This document shows positions 52,272 to 61,877 of a stretch of 64,000 nucleotides of DNA, in pieces. The notes beneath the pieces are model-generated. The model saw nothing but the letters and a program-made list of their open reading frames with translations, made no database searches and was not told the origin of the DNA. How positions within the stretch are numbered: the first letter of the stretch is position 1; each line of letters starts with the position of its first letter. The stretch comes from JACPDI01 sp035463475 (GTDB lineage: Bacteria; Acidobacteriota; Vicinamibacteria; Vicinamibacterales; 2-12-FULL-66-21): NCBI GenBank assembly GCA_035463475.1, contig DATHTE010000129.1, positions 1-64,000 of the forward strand, in the 5' to 3' direction. The position numbers were made by a program, and so were the translations under genes.

Positions 52272-52730
52272 GTGCCAGCCATCATTCAGGAACCGATCGC
52301 CCACGAGATCCTGATCGCCGCACCGCCCGAGCGCGTCTATGACGCGTTCGCGACAGCGTCTGGCCTCGACGCCTGGTTCACGAGCGGCGCGGAGGTCGAT
52401 GCCCGCGCCGGGGGGTCCATCAAGTTCCGATGGCGCGACTGGGGACCGCGGCGGCTCACCATGGAAGATGGCGGGGCGGTGCTGGCGGCGCAGCGGCCCA
52501 GCCATCTCATCTTTGAATGGCACCCGGGTGGCCCGGGGTTCACCACCGTCGTCGCCCTCACGTTCGAACGCGTCGCGGTCGGCACCGTCGCGCGCGTCCG
52601 CGAGACCGGCTACCCCGACACGCCGGAAGGACGACGGGCGATGCTCGACTGTGCGGCGGGCTGGGGCGAAGCGCTCGCGCTCGCGCGGGTGTACGTGGAG
52701 CGCGGGATGGGACGGAGCCCGACGTCATAG
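52272..52730 (+). CDS. SRPBCC / AHSA1-family protein
   Basis: 152 residues starting at GTG 52272. The fold is recognisable from EILIAAPPERVYDAFATASG, WFTSGAEVDARAGGS, and the AGWGEALALARVYVE C-terminal helix. Members bind hydrophobic ligands or act as Hsp90-activator-like proteins; function here unknown. Stands alone between the methyltransferase and the TonB receptor gene. Confidence 0.88.
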   Translation: MPAIIQEPIAHEILIAAPPERVYDAFATASGLDAWFTSGAEVDARAGGSIKFRWRDWGPRRLTMEDGGAVLAAQRPSHLIFEWHPGGPGFTTVVALTFERVAVGTVARVRETGYPDTPEGRRAMLDCAAGWGEALALARVYVERGMGRSPTS

Positions 52731-52753
52731 GGACAAACAGCCGGTTTTGGGGG

Positions 52754-52783
52754 TTGACGAGAGCCTCCGCAGCAGCGTACTGT
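52754..52783 (+). promoter_or_regulatory. Probable sigma-70 promoter of the TonB-receptor gene
   Basis: TTGACG (52754-52759) and TACTGT (52778-52783) are separated by 18 bp. The leader is about 155 bases and contains a 7-bp hairpin (GCTGTCG/CGACAGC, 52885-52903) before the ribosome site AAGGAGC. Confidence 0.5.
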
Positions 52784-52944
52784 GCCGCCCACTAACGGGC
52801 AAGCCGGTTCCCGGGTTCCTTTGGAGGAGGGATCTCGTGCCTCGGTTGTTGGACGCTCGTGCCCCCCTCGACGTGTGCCCGCCGGCTGTCGCCCCACGAC
52901 AGCGCGCGCGTGACGGAGCTCACCGCGCAAGGAGCATTTTGCCA

Positions 52945-55900
52945 ATGAGAACGAGGTTGCTGGTGCTGGCGTTGGCCTCCGCCTTCATGGCGGCGGCCGC
53001 TGCGAACGCCTACGCCCAGGGGGGCATCACGTCGTCACTTTCGGGGGCCGTTATGGACGGGACCGGCGCGCAGATACCCGGCGCGAGCGTCCTCGTCAGG
53101 AACAACGGGACGGGCGCCGCGTACGAAGCGACGACGTCGGACAACGGGACGTTTTCGATCCCGGCGCTGTTGCCCGGCACGTACACGGTCACGATCTCGC
53201 TCGAGGGATTCAAGACGGCCGTCCTGAACGATGTGATCGTCAACGCGGCGGTCCCCGCCTCGGTGCGGGCCACGCTCGAAGTCGGCGCGCTGCAGGAAAC
53301 CGTCACGGTCGGCGCCGCGACCGAGATCGTACAGACGCAGACGTCCGCGATCTCGACGACGGTGCCGGTGACGCAGATCGCGAACGTGCCGATGACGTCC
53401 CGCAACGTGCTCGACGTCGTGCCGCTGCTCCCCGGCTTCAACACGCCGGGGGGCAACCGCAACACGACGGCGCTCGGACTGCCGCAGAGCGCGATCAACA
53501 TCACGCTGGACGGCGTGAACATCCAGGACAACACGCTGAAGACCACCGACGGGTTCTTCACCATCGTCCAGCCGCGGCTCGACGCGATCGAGGAAGTCAC
53601 GGTGACCACCGCCGCGCAGGGCGCGGACAGCGCGGGCCAGGGCGCGGTGCAGATCCGGTTCGTCACGCGATCGGGGACCAACGAGCTGCGTGGCAGCGCC
53701 TATCACTACTACCGGAACGACAAACTCAACGCCAACACCTGGTTCAACAAGCGCAACGGCAATCCGAAGCCGGAGCTGCTGCAGAACCAACCCGGGTTCC
53801 GCATCGGCGGTCCGATTGTCATTCCGGGACTCTTCAACGGGCGGAACAAGGCGTTCTTCTTCATGAACTACGAAGAGTTCCGGCAGCCGAGCGATGTCGT
53901 GAGAAACCGCACGATCCTGCATCCGCGCGCCGAGGCCGGCATCTTCCGGTACGGCACGTCAAGCGGGATCCGCGAGGTGGATCTCTTCGCGCTGGCGGCC
54001 CGCAACGGCCAGGTGTCGGCGCCCGACCCCACGATCGCCAAGCTGCTCTCGGACATCCGCGCGGCCACCGGCACCACCGGTTCCATCAGGGACCTGACGA
54101 TCCCGATCACGCAGGAATTCTCGTACAACGTGTCAGCCGAGGCGAAGAACCGCTACCCGTCGTTTCGCCTCGATTTCAACCTGACCGACGACCACCGGCT
54201 GTCCGCGTCGGGCAACTACCACACGTTCCGGTCCACCCCGGACACGCTGAACAACCGGGATCCGCGCTTTCCTGGATTTCCCGCAACCGGCACGCAGACC
54301 TCGTCGCGCCGGCAGTTCAGCGGGCAGCTCCGCTCGACGCTGGGCGCCAACATCGTGAATGAGGCGCGCGCGGGCTACAGCGGCGCCCCCGTCCAGTTCT
54401 TCAAGGAACTCAACACCGGGATGTGGGGCGGGACGTCGGTCGCCGATCAGGGCGGGTACTACCTTGATATCGGCGGCACGACCAACACGCCCGGGCTGTC
54501 AGCCGGGCTCGGCATCACGAGCGCGTCCAACACACCGACGCCCAGCTCGCGCGACGCGACCACGCTCCTGCTCGAGGACACGGTCAACTGGCTCAACGGG
54601 CGGCACAGCATCAGCTTCGGCGGATCCTTCACGCAGGCCGATGTCTGGCTGCGTAACCAGACGCTCGTGCCCGAGATCGACTTTGGCATCGTCACCGGCG
54701 ATCCGGCCGCGGCGATGTTCACGGCCACGAACTTCCCAGGGGCCGCCGCGGCGGACCTGACGCGCGCTCAGAATCTGTACGCGCTTCTCGTCGGTCGCGT
54801 CAGCGCCATCACGGGCAACGCCCGCATCGACGAGGGGACGGGCCAGTACACGTTCCTCGGACCAGCGGTGCAGCGAGCGCGGATGCGCGACTTGGGCTTC
54901 TTCGCACAGGACATGTGGCGGGTACGCCCGAATCTGAGCTTCAATTTCGGGCTGCGCTACGAGCTCCAGCTGCCGTTCAACGCGCTGAACAACAGCTACT
55001 CCACGGCGACGATGGCGGACGTCTGCGGCGTGTCGGGCGTCTCGCCCGACGGCGGCTGCAATCTGTTCCAGCCGGGCAACACACCCGGCAAGCGCCCGGA
55101 GTTCATCAACCTGACGGAAGGCACGCACGTCTACAAGACCGACTGGAACAACTGGGCGCCCAGCGTGGGGTTCAACTGGACGCCCAGCGCATCGAGCGGC
55201 TTCCTCCGCACGTTGCTCGGCGAACCTGGAGACACGTCCATCAGCGGCGGGTTCGTGACCGCGTACAACCGGAATGGCCTCTCCGATTTCACGAACGTTT
55301 ACGGCGACAACCCCGGCGTCACCATCGACGTCAGCCGGAGCCTGAGCCTTGGCAACCTGGGCTCGCTGCCCGTGCTGTTCCGGAACCAGTCGCGGCTCGC
55401 TCCGCCGTCATTCCCCGATCGCCCGGAGTACCCGCTCACCGACGTGGTCACGCAGGATGTGGAGATCTTCGACAACAACATCCAGGTGCCGTGGGTACAG
55501 TCGTGGACCATCGGCGTCCAGCGGGAGATCAGTCGGAATATGGCGGTGGAGGTGAGATACATCGGCACCCGTCACGGCGACGGTTGGTTCATGCAGAACT
55601 TCAACGAGCTCAACATCGTCGAGAACGGGTTCCTCAATGAGTTCCGGCTCGCGCAGCAGAACCTCCGCGCGAACGTCGCCGCGGGGCGCGGCTCGAACTT
55701 CCGCTACTACGGCCCGGGCACCGGCACGTCCCCGCTGCCGATTTTCCTCGCGTATTTCGCGGGGCTGCCTGCGGCGCAGGCCGGCAATGCGGCGAACTAC
55801 GCCTCGACGCTGTTCGCGAACAACACGTTCCTCAACCCGCTGGCGGTCTTCAACCCGCAGCCCTACGCCGCAGCCAACGCGCTGGACGCGGACGCGACGC

Positions 55901-56850
55901 GGCGCGCCAACGCGCTTCGCGCCGGCCTGCCGGCCAACTTCATCGTCGCCAACCCCCATCTGCTCGGCGGCGCTGAAGTGACGACAAGCGGCGACACGAC
56001 AAAGTACCACTCGCTCGTGCTGGAGCTGCGACGGCGCATGTCCGGCGGCCTATCGTTCCAGACGAACTACGTCTTCGGGAGGACGAGCCACTCCGAGTTC
56101 TACTCGTTCCGCGCCGGACGTCGCTACCACCCCGACGCGGGGACGGAAGGCGAGGTCACGCACGCGCTGAAGGGCATCGGGGTGTACGAGCTGCCGTTCG
56201 GCCGGGACCGCCGGTTCGCCGGCGGCGCGGGACCGATCCTGGATCGCATCATCGGCGGCTGGAGCGTCACCGGGACGGCGCGCATCCAGACCGGCGCGCT
56301 GGTCGATCTCGGCAACGTCCGGATGGTGGGCTTCAATGAGAAGGACCTGCGGAAGATGTTCAAGCTGCGGATCGACGAGAACCAGCGTGTGTACATGCTG
56401 CCGCAGGAGGTCATCGACAATACCGTCAAGGCGTTCAGCGTCAGCCCGACGTCTGCCTCGGGATACGGCCCGCTCGGGCCGCCGACCGGACGGTACTTCG
56501 CGCCCTCGAACGGCCCCGACTGCATCGAAGTGGACCCTGACGGCGACGGCGACATCACGGAGGAGTTCGGCGAATGCGGCACGGGTAGCCTCGTCTGGCG
56601 GGGCCCGGTGTTCAAGAGCGTCGACCTGAGCGTGCTCAAGCGCGTCCCTCTGAGAGGGCGTGTGAACGCCGAGTTCCGGTTCGAGGTTCTCAACGCGTTC
56701 AACAACGTGAATTTCGTACCGGTAGGCCTCGGGAACAATGAGGATATTGACCCGGAGAGCCCGACCAATCCGAACGGCTACGAGGTCACAGCCCTCACTG
56801 GCACCCAGACCTCGCGTGTGATGCAGATCGTCGCTCGCTTCAACTGGTAG
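52945..56850 (+). CDS. TonB-dependent receptor with carboxypeptidase-like N-terminal domain (Oar-like)
   Basis: 1,301 residues from ATG 52945 (AAGGAGC upstream). Signal peptide MRTRLLVLALASAFMAAAAA. A carboxypeptidase regulatory-like domain (about 29-110: LSGAVMDGTGAQIPGASVLV) precedes the plug (TLDGVNIQDN, FVTRSGTNELRGSAYHYYRN) and an outer-membrane barrel ending MQIVARFNW with a terminal aromatic. Such receptors import siderophores or oligosaccharides in acidobacteria. Nothing nearby identifies the ligand. A strong terminator follows. Confidence 0.93.
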   Translation: MRTRLLVLALASAFMAAAAANAYAQGGITSSLSGAVMDGTGAQIPGASVLVRNNGTGAAYEATTSDNGTFSIPALLPGTYTVTISLEGFKTAVLNDVIVNAAVPASVRATLEVGALQETVTVGAATEIVQTQTSAISTTVPVTQIANVPMTSRNVLDVVPLLPGFNTPGGNRNTTALGLPQSAINITLDGVNIQDNTLKTTDGFFTIVQPRLDAIEEVTVTTAAQGADSAGQGAVQIRFVTRSGTNELRGSAYHYYRNDKLNANTWFNKRNGNPKPELLQNQPGFRIGGPIVIPGLFNGRNKAFFFMNYEEFRQPSDVVRNRTILHPRAEAGIFRYGTSSGIREVDLFALAARNGQVSAPDPTIAKLLSDIRAATGTTGSIRDLTIPITQEFSYNVSAEAKNRYPSFRLDFNLTDDHRLSASGNYHTFRSTPDTLNNRDPRFPGFPATGTQTSSRRQFSGQLRSTLGANIVNEARAGYSGAPVQFFKELNTGMWGGTSVADQGGYYLDIGGTTNTPGLSAGLGITSASNTPTPSSRDATTLLLEDTVNWLNGRHSISFGGSFTQADVWLRNQTLVPEIDFGIVTGDPAAAMFTATNFPGAAAADLTRAQNLYALLVGRVSAITGNARIDEGTGQYTFLGPAVQRARMRDLGFFAQDMWRVRPNLSFNFGLRYELQLPFNALNNSYSTATMADVCGVSGVSPDGGCNLFQPGNTPGKRPEFINLTEGTHVYKTDWNNWAPSVGFNWTPSASSGFLRTLLGEPGDTSISGGFVTAYNRNGLSDFTNVYGDNPGVTIDVSRSLSLGNLGSLPVLFRNQSRLAPPSFPDRPEYPLTDVVTQDVEIFDNNIQVPWVQSWTIGVQREISRNMAVEVRYIGTRHGDGWFMQNFNELNIVENGFLNEFRLAQQNLRANVAAGRGSNFRYYGPGTGTSPLPIFLAYFAGLPAAQAGNAANYASTLFANNTFLNPLAVFNPQPYAAANALDADATRRANALRAGLPANFIVANPHLLGGAEVTTSGDTTKYHSLVLELRRRMSGGLSFQTNYVFGRTSHSEFYSFRAGRRYHPDAGTEGEVTHALKGIGVYELPFGRDRRFAGGAGPILDRIIGGWSVTGTARIQTGALVDLGNVRMVGFNEKDLRKMFKLRIDENQRVYMLPQEVIDNTVKAFSVSPTSASGYGPLGPPTGRYFAPSNGPDCIEVDPDGDGDITEEFGECGTGSLVWRGPVFKSVDLSVLKRVPLRGRVNAEFRFEVLNAFNNVNFVPVGLGNNEDIDPESPTNPNGYEVTALTGTQTSRVMQIVARFNW

Positions 56851-56860
56851 TTCGAGCTCT

Positions 56861-56919
56861 GCGCGGAGTACGCGGATCCGGTGCCCGCGTATTCCGCGCG
56901 TTCCTCTCGCGTATTTTTT
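56861..56919 (+). terminator. Terminator after the TonB-receptor gene
   Basis: GCGCGGAGTACGCGG (56861-56875) pairs with CCGCGTATTCCGCGC (56885-56899) except one G-U, around a 9-base loop. A run of seven T lies at 56913-56919, slightly further away than usual. Confidence 0.6.
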
Positions 56920-57024
56920 TCCATCCTTCCCTCCGCGCTCCGCGTTCTTCTTCGCGCGCCGTCGTCCCCTGCGCCGCGGCGTCAGACTCGCGCATCGGCG
57001 ACGAATTTGCACCCTCTCTGTCGA

Positions 57025-57276
57025 ATGAACAAGGGGGCGAGATCCAGACCTGAGCAGGGCGACCGGCGGGACAGCGACTCACGCAACCGGCTTCTCCAGC
57101 GCATCCGCAGCGAGTTCGCCGAAATGCCCGGCCTGCGGCTGACGCGCGAGCAGGCAATCCGGTTGTGGTCGATGCCGGCCGACGCCTGCGATCGCATCTT
57201 CGCCGAGCTCGAGCAGGCGGGCTACCTTCGGCGACTGAGCGACGGCGCTTACGGCAGCCCCGATCTCGGCGCGTAG
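57025..57276 (+). CDS. small winged-helix-like protein of unknown function
   Basis: 83 residues from ATG 57025. After a basic start, RLLQRIRSEFAEMPGLRLTR, EQAIRLWSMPADACDRIFAE and LEQAGYLRRLSDGAYG look like a compact helix-turn-helix unit; I have the impression that similar short proteins recur in acidobacteria. No partner gene is in the same transcript. It might be a DNA-binding protein, but this is a guess. The in-frame region before 57025 includes the terminator. Confidence 0.6.
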   Translation: MNKGARSRPEQGDRRDSDSRNRLLQRIRSEFAEMPGLRLTREQAIRLWSMPADACDRIFAELEQAGYLRRLSDGAYGSPDLGA

Positions 57277-57440
57277 CCATGTCATGGCGCGTACCGTGTC
57301 ATCGCGGTGACGGCCTGGGGGCCGACCGTCCAGCTCCCAGATGCGACCGCCGATTACCCGACCGCGCGACTGATCGACTGCCCTGCCCGACTGGTCCGAC
57401 TCTCGTGAGGTAGAATTGCCGCCTTCCTCGGAGGTTTGCC

Positions 57441-60206
57441 ATGCAGAGTCTGCGGCGGGCGGCGGTGGTTTCTCTCCTGGTCGGGCTGGCGGTCTGCACC
57501 GTGCCCCTTCTGGCGGTTCCCGGCGCGCAGCGCGCTGCGGCCGCGATACAGACTCCAGAGCAATTCTTCGGGTTCCGCATCGGCACGGACGGCGAGCTGG
57601 CTCGCTATCCGCGAATCGTCGAGTACCTGCGACACCTTGCCGCTGGAAGCGACAGGCTACGGTTTGAAGAGCTCGGCAAGACCACCATGGGGAACCCTTA
57701 CGTGCTGGCCACGATCAGCTCGGGGGAGAACCTGTCGCGCCTCGATCGGCTGATCGAGATCAACCGTCGCCTCGCCGATCCGCGCGGGCTGCCGGAATCG
57801 GAGGCGCTGAAGCTCGCGCAAGAGGGACGTCCCTTCTACCTGTTGTACGGCACGATCCACTCCACGGAGGTCGGGAACACGCAGGCCATCATCGAGATCG
57901 CGCACCGGCTCGCGACCGACAACAGCGCCGCGACCCGTGAAATCCTCGACAACATCGTCCTGCTCGTCGTGCCGTCGCAGAACCCGGACGGGCAACTGCT
58001 CGTGATCGACCACTGGTACAAGACGAAAGGCACGAAGCTCAATCGCGTGTACCCGGACCTCTATCACAAGTACGTCGGACACGACGACAACCGCGACTGG
58101 TTCATGTTCACCCAGCAGGAAACGCGGCTGGCGGTGGAAAAGGTGCAGAACCGGTACAAGCCGCAGCTCACGCACGACATGCACCAGATGGGTTCGACCG
58201 GATCGCGGATTTTCGTGCCGCCGTTCGACGACCCGTACGATCCGAACATCCATCCGATCCTCGCGCAGGGCCAGGCGCAGATTGGCCTCGCGATGGCGTC
58301 CGCGCTCGTTGCGGAAAACAAGACCGGCGCGGGGTGGCTCGAGCGCTACGACCTCTGGGCGCCGGCGCGCCAGTACATGGTCTACCACGGGCAGCCGCGC
58401 ATCCTCACGGAGATCGCCAGCGCCAGCCTCGCCGATCCGTTCGTCAACCCGCAGGGGGCCGACAAGCCGCTGGGCCCGCAGGAGGCGAGATGGAACTTCC
58501 CGCTCCCGTACCGCGGCGGCGACTGGCGGCTGCGACAGATCGTGGATTACGGCATCACGGTGGCGCTGGCCGGCATGACCCACATGGCCAAATACAGGTC
58601 CACGTGGCTCGAGAACTTCTATCGCGTCAACGCCGACTGGGCGGGGCGAAAAGAGGCGCCCTACGCGTTTGTCGTCCCCGCGGAGCAGCGCGATCCCTTC
58701 GAGACCTTTGAGCTTCTCAGCATCCTGAAGTTCGGCGACGTCGAGGTGCACCGGGCGCGTGCGCCGTTTACCGCAGGCGGCAAGCAGTACGCCGCCGGTT
58801 CCTGGGTCGTCAGGACCGCGCAGCCGTCCGGCGCGTTCGCAAAGACGATGCTGGAACAGCAGGTCTACCCGGACCTCCGGCTGTTCCCGGGCGGACCACC
58901 GAAGCCTCCGTACGACGTGACGGGACACACGCTGTGGATGCTGATGGGCGTTACCGTAGGCCGCATCGATACGCCGTTCGAGGCGGACCTCGAGCTGCTC
59001 CCGTCGATCGCGCCGCCGCCGTCAGCGTTCCCCAGGGCGAGGTCGGCATTTGTGCTGCCGCCGGAGTCGAACGCCGCATTTCTCGCCGCAACCAGGCTGC
59101 AGCAGGCGAAGATCCCGCTGGCGCGCGCGACGGCACGGTTCGAAGCGGCCGGACGGTCTCTCGCGCCGGGCACGTGGATCGTCCCCGCATCTGCCGCGTC
59201 GGCTCGAATCCTCGAGGAGGTCTCGCGCGAGACGGGGCTGCCCGTCATGGGGATGGATCGCCCCGCCGCCGTGGACACGCTCAAGCTGAAACCTGAGACC
59301 CGCGTCGGCCTTTTCAAGGCGCCGAACAACATGCCCGCCGGCTGGATGAAGTGGCTGTTCGAGCAGTACGGGTTCAACCATCGCTACATGTCGTCGCTCG
59401 ATTTCAGGGAAGACCTGGCGGCGAAGTACGACGTCATCGTCCTGCCCGCCGGCACGTCGCGCGACAGCATCGTCCGCGGGTTGGAGCCGGAGCGGCACGA
59501 CAAGACGGAATGGGAATGGGCGTTCGGCGTCGGCGAAGACGGGTGGACCCGGCTTCGGGACTGGGTGAAGAACGGCGGGACGCTGCTCGCGATCGGGAGC
59601 GCCGTGGAGACCGCGCGCCAGTTGCTCGACTTGCCGATCGAAAAAGCGCTGCCGGAGACGAGCCGGCGAGCAAGGTTCCAGGCGCAGGGGCGCGGCGGCG
59701 CGGGCCAGGCCACCGTGCCCGCCGCGGAGATCGATCGCGCGATGCGCGAGGCGTTCTCGAGCCCGGCGCGCCTGGCCGCCGCGTTGCGCGAGCGTGTCAT
59801 CGACCCGACGTCCGTCTTCTACTGCCCCGGCTCGCTGCTCGCCAACGAGTTCGATCCGGACAACCCGGTGGCGTGGGGCATGCCCGACTCGTGGCCCGTG
59901 TTCTTCGAATCGGACCAGGCGTACCGCATTCGCCCGGGGTTCGGCATCCACAGCGAGGTCGTCGCGCGCTATCCGGCGTCCGGGCCGGTGCTGCAGAGCG
60001 GATGGCTGCTCGGCGAGGATCTGCTCCGCGACCAGGCGAACGTGATCGCGTTCCGCGTCGGTCGGGGATACGTCGTCACCTACGGCAGCCAGATCGACTT
60101 CCGGGCGCAGCCGCGCGCCACGTTCAAGCTGCTCTTCAACGCGATGTTCAACGGGCCGGCGATCACCGGCGGCCCACGGCGGGCGACGGCCACGACCAAT
60201 GAGTGA
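57441..60206 (+). CDS. secreted M14-family zinc carboxypeptidase
   Basis: 921 residues with signal peptide (MQSLRRAAVVSLLVGLAVCT). Zinc ligands His140 and Glu143 (YGTIHSTEVG) and the later His in THDMHQMGSTGSR are visible, with VPSQNPDGQLLV in between. About 500 further residues form beta-rich domains including a late VAWGMPDSWPVFFESDQAYR unit of the acidobacterial M14 proteins. It acts outside the cytoplasm on peptides or peptidoglycan. CGGAGG 5 bases before ATG supports the start; a TAGAAT -10-like box is at 57411-57416. Confidence 0.92.
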   Translation: MQSLRRAAVVSLLVGLAVCTVPLLAVPGAQRAAAAIQTPEQFFGFRIGTDGELARYPRIVEYLRHLAAGSDRLRFEELGKTTMGNPYVLATISSGENLSRLDRLIEINRRLADPRGLPESEALKLAQEGRPFYLLYGTIHSTEVGNTQAIIEIAHRLATDNSAATREILDNIVLLVVPSQNPDGQLLVIDHWYKTKGTKLNRVYPDLYHKYVGHDDNRDWFMFTQQETRLAVEKVQNRYKPQLTHDMHQMGSTGSRIFVPPFDDPYDPNIHPILAQGQAQIGLAMASALVAENKTGAGWLERYDLWAPARQYMVYHGQPRILTEIASASLADPFVNPQGADKPLGPQEARWNFPLPYRGGDWRLRQIVDYGITVALAGMTHMAKYRSTWLENFYRVNADWAGRKEAPYAFVVPAEQRDPFETFELLSILKFGDVEVHRARAPFTAGGKQYAAGSWVVRTAQPSGAFAKTMLEQQVYPDLRLFPGGPPKPPYDVTGHTLWMLMGVTVGRIDTPFEADLELLPSIAPPPSAFPRARSAFVLPPESNAAFLAATRLQQAKIPLARATARFEAAGRSLAPGTWIVPASAASARILEEVSRETGLPVMGMDRPAAVDTLKLKPETRVGLFKAPNNMPAGWMKWLFEQYGFNHRYMSSLDFREDLAAKYDVIVLPAGTSRDSIVRGLEPERHDKTEWEWAFGVGEDGWTRLRDWVKNGGTLLAIGSAVETARQLLDLPIEKALPETSRRARFQAQGRGGAGQATVPAAEIDRAMREAFSSPARLAAALRERVIDPTSVFYCPGSLLANEFDPDNPVAWGMPDSWPVFFESDQAYRIRPGFGIHSEVVARYPASGPVLQSGWLLGEDLLRDQANVIAFRVGRGYVVTYGSQIDFRAQPRATFKLLFNAMFNGPAITGGPRRATATTNE

Positions 60207-60628
60207 GCGCGTGCGTGTCAGGAGCACGCGAGACGTTCAGCGGGTCAGCGCGTTCAGCGACGCGGTCTTGGCCTTCGCCCTCACGCTCCTCGTCGTGTCG
60301 CTCGAGGTCCCCTCGAGCTACGACGAGCTCGTGCAGACGATGCGCGGCTTCCTGCCGTTCGCGTGCATGTTCGCGATCGTGACCTGGATCTGGTACGAGC
60401 ACCACAAGTTCTTCCGCGAGTACCCCCTCGACGGGCCCTACACCGTGTTCCTCAACAGCGTGCCCCTCGCTCGCGCTTCCCCTGCGTTGGTCGTGGCTCG
60501 CGGGTCCCATCTATTTCCTGATGGGCCCCGTGCACTACTTCTGGGGAACTCGCGTCGCGCGCCGCATGGCGCACCTGCGGGGGCCCGAGCCTGCCGGCGT
60601 CCGAGCGGCAGAGAGAATCCAGGTGTAG
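60199..60628 (+). pseudogene. TMEM175/DUF1211-like gene, frame-disrupted or chimeric
   Basis: The first about 90 codons encode a normal TMEM175-type potassium-channel start (FSDAVLAFALTLLVVSLE, IWYEHHKFFREYPLDGPYTV). After FLNSV at about 60465 the frame turns into unlike sequence and stays open to 60774. Another forward frame from about 60470 encodes a plausible hydrophobic tail (LPLRWSWLAGPIYFLMGPVH) ending at TAG 60626-60628. So a deletion or frameshift at about 60465 joins two partial genes. Its ATG overlaps the stop of the M14 gene. Confidence 0.65.
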
Positions 60629-60662
60629 CCCGGACCTGGGCCAATCCCCCACGAAACCGTCA

Positions 60663-60690
60663 GTCCGTTGTTCCGGCCCGGAACACGGAC
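60663..60690. repeat. Large dyad symmetry in intergenic DNA
   Basis: GTCCGT-T-GTTCCGG and CCGGAAC-ACGGAC pair over 13 bp with one bulged T and a single-base centre. It may be a terminator or protein-binding site; no run of T follows. Confidence 0.45.
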
Positions 60691-60787
60691 CGGCGATCGA
60701 AGGCGCGTCGTCGGGCGCAAACGGCTGCCACCACACGACTTGTGCGCCGGGAGCCAAACTTGCTCAAGGTGTAGGCGAGAGGCCGGT

Positions 60788-61003
60788 ATGATCTGGTTCT
60801 ACGAACGCCTTGGCAGCCATCTCCGCTGTGAAGTGCGCCCGACGATCGAAGGCGATCGGTACGAGCTGGTCATCACGCACGCCGATGGGACCGAGCGCAT
60901 CGAGACCTTCCTGGACTCCAGGGAACTCACCCGTCGCTCGCGTGAGCTGGAAAACGGGTGGCGCACGGAAGGCTGGGATGGGCCTTACATGAGATTCCTG
61001 TAA
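60788..61003 (+). CDS. small hypothetical protein, about 71 residues
   Basis: ATG 60788 with GAGAGG upstream. The product (MIWFYERLGSHLRCEVRPTI start, ENGWRTEGWDGPYMRFL end) has a predicted small alpha/beta character and aromatic-rich ends. I know no function. It is unlikely to be spurious because codon use and amino-acid composition are normal. It converges with the ku remnant. Confidence 0.6.
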   Translation: MIWFYERLGSHLRCEVRPTIEGDRYELVITHADGTERIETFLDSRELTRRSRELENGWRTEGWDGPYMRFL

Positions 61004-61007
61004 GGGG

Positions 61008-61226
61008 TCACCCCGCGCGCGACTTCCTGGTCTTTGTCCGTTTCGCGGACGTCTTTCTGGTTTCTCCCCTCGCCGCGAGACTCTTCTGAAGCCGATCCAT
61101 CAGGTCGATCACGTCCGCTTCCTGCGGCCGCTCCGCTTCCTTGAGTCGCGGCTTGCGCTCCTTGATCTTCGCGTGAATCACCCGCATCAGGTTCTCGCGG
61201 TACTCGTCGTTCCCCGGCGCCTTTCC
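61008..61226 (-). pseudogene. ku: C-terminal remnant of ku (NHEJ DNA-end-binding protein)
   Basis: The reverse strand encodes, in one frame of 72 codons ending at TGA 61010-61008, NDEYRENLMRVIHAKIKERK followed by EADVIDLMDRLQKSLA and a Lys/Arg-rich tail. This is the C-terminus of bacterial Ku. Upstream of 61226 the sequence no longer resembles Ku and there is no suitable start in frame, so only the last quarter of the gene remains. The functional copy, if any, is elsewhere. Confidence 0.8.
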
Positions 61227-61316
61227 ACATCGATCGCGGCATGGCGGGGAGCTCCCGACAGGCGGGTTGGGCGAGCGCGCCGGAACGATGCAGACGTCCC
61301 GGCGCGCCAGGGTGGT

Positions 61317-61877
61317 TTACGTGGTGCAGCTCTCCGAGATGTGCTTCAGCGATTTCACGTTCAGCCGGTGCACGTTTTTCTCGTCGCCGGTCTTCTTCTC
61401 GCGGGACGTCGTGTCGGTCGCCGTTTCTCCCGCGGCGCTCCCGGCTGTGCCCGACGTCTTGTCTTTCATCTTGGCCTTGTCGGCCATCGTACCGGTCACC
61501 TGGACCCGATGACCGACGTGCGCCCTCAGGTTGAGGTCACTCGAGGCGTTCAGCTCGACAGTGTTCGCGGGGTCGCCCATGCGACCGGACGCGCTGCTCG
61601 CGCCGGTGGCCGGCGAGGCCTCCGAAGTGCTCGGGTGCGATCCGCTCGTCCCACGCATCTCGCTCATGTCCACGTTGGCGAGCACGAACGTGCCAGACGA
61701 GTCTCCTTCGCGGAGACACCCGGTGAGCGTGATGTTCTTGGAGCTGGTTCCCATCGTCGATTTCGATTTCGACTTGGTGCTGGTCTCGGTTTGCGGCTGG
61801 GCTGGTGCGGTGCCCTGTGCACCCAGCGCCACCGCAAAGGCGAACGCGACGCCGATGGTCGGAAGAATTCGTGTCAT
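61317..61877 (-). CDS. secreted low-complexity protein of unknown function
   Basis: 186 residues from ATG 61877 (GGAGG 9 bases upstream). Signal peptide MTRILPTIGVAFAFAVALGA. The mature protein is rich in Ser, Thr, Lys and Ala (TSTKSKSKSTMGTSSK), with one strand-like region ITLTGCLREGDSSGTFVLAN and later HVGHRVQVTGTMADKAK resembling a small OB/BON-type ligand-binding unit. Two Cys (GCLRE, ESCTT) may pair. No recognised family. Confidence 0.7.
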   Translation of the reverse strand: MTRILPTIGVAFAFAVALGAQGTAPAQPQTETSTKSKSKSTMGTSSKNITLTGCLREGDSSGTFVLANVDMSEMRGTSGSHPSTSEASPATGASSASGRMGDPANTVELNASSDLNLRAHVGHRVQVTGTMADKAKMKDKTSGTAGSAAGETATDTTSREKKTGDEKNVHRLNVKSLKHISESCTT

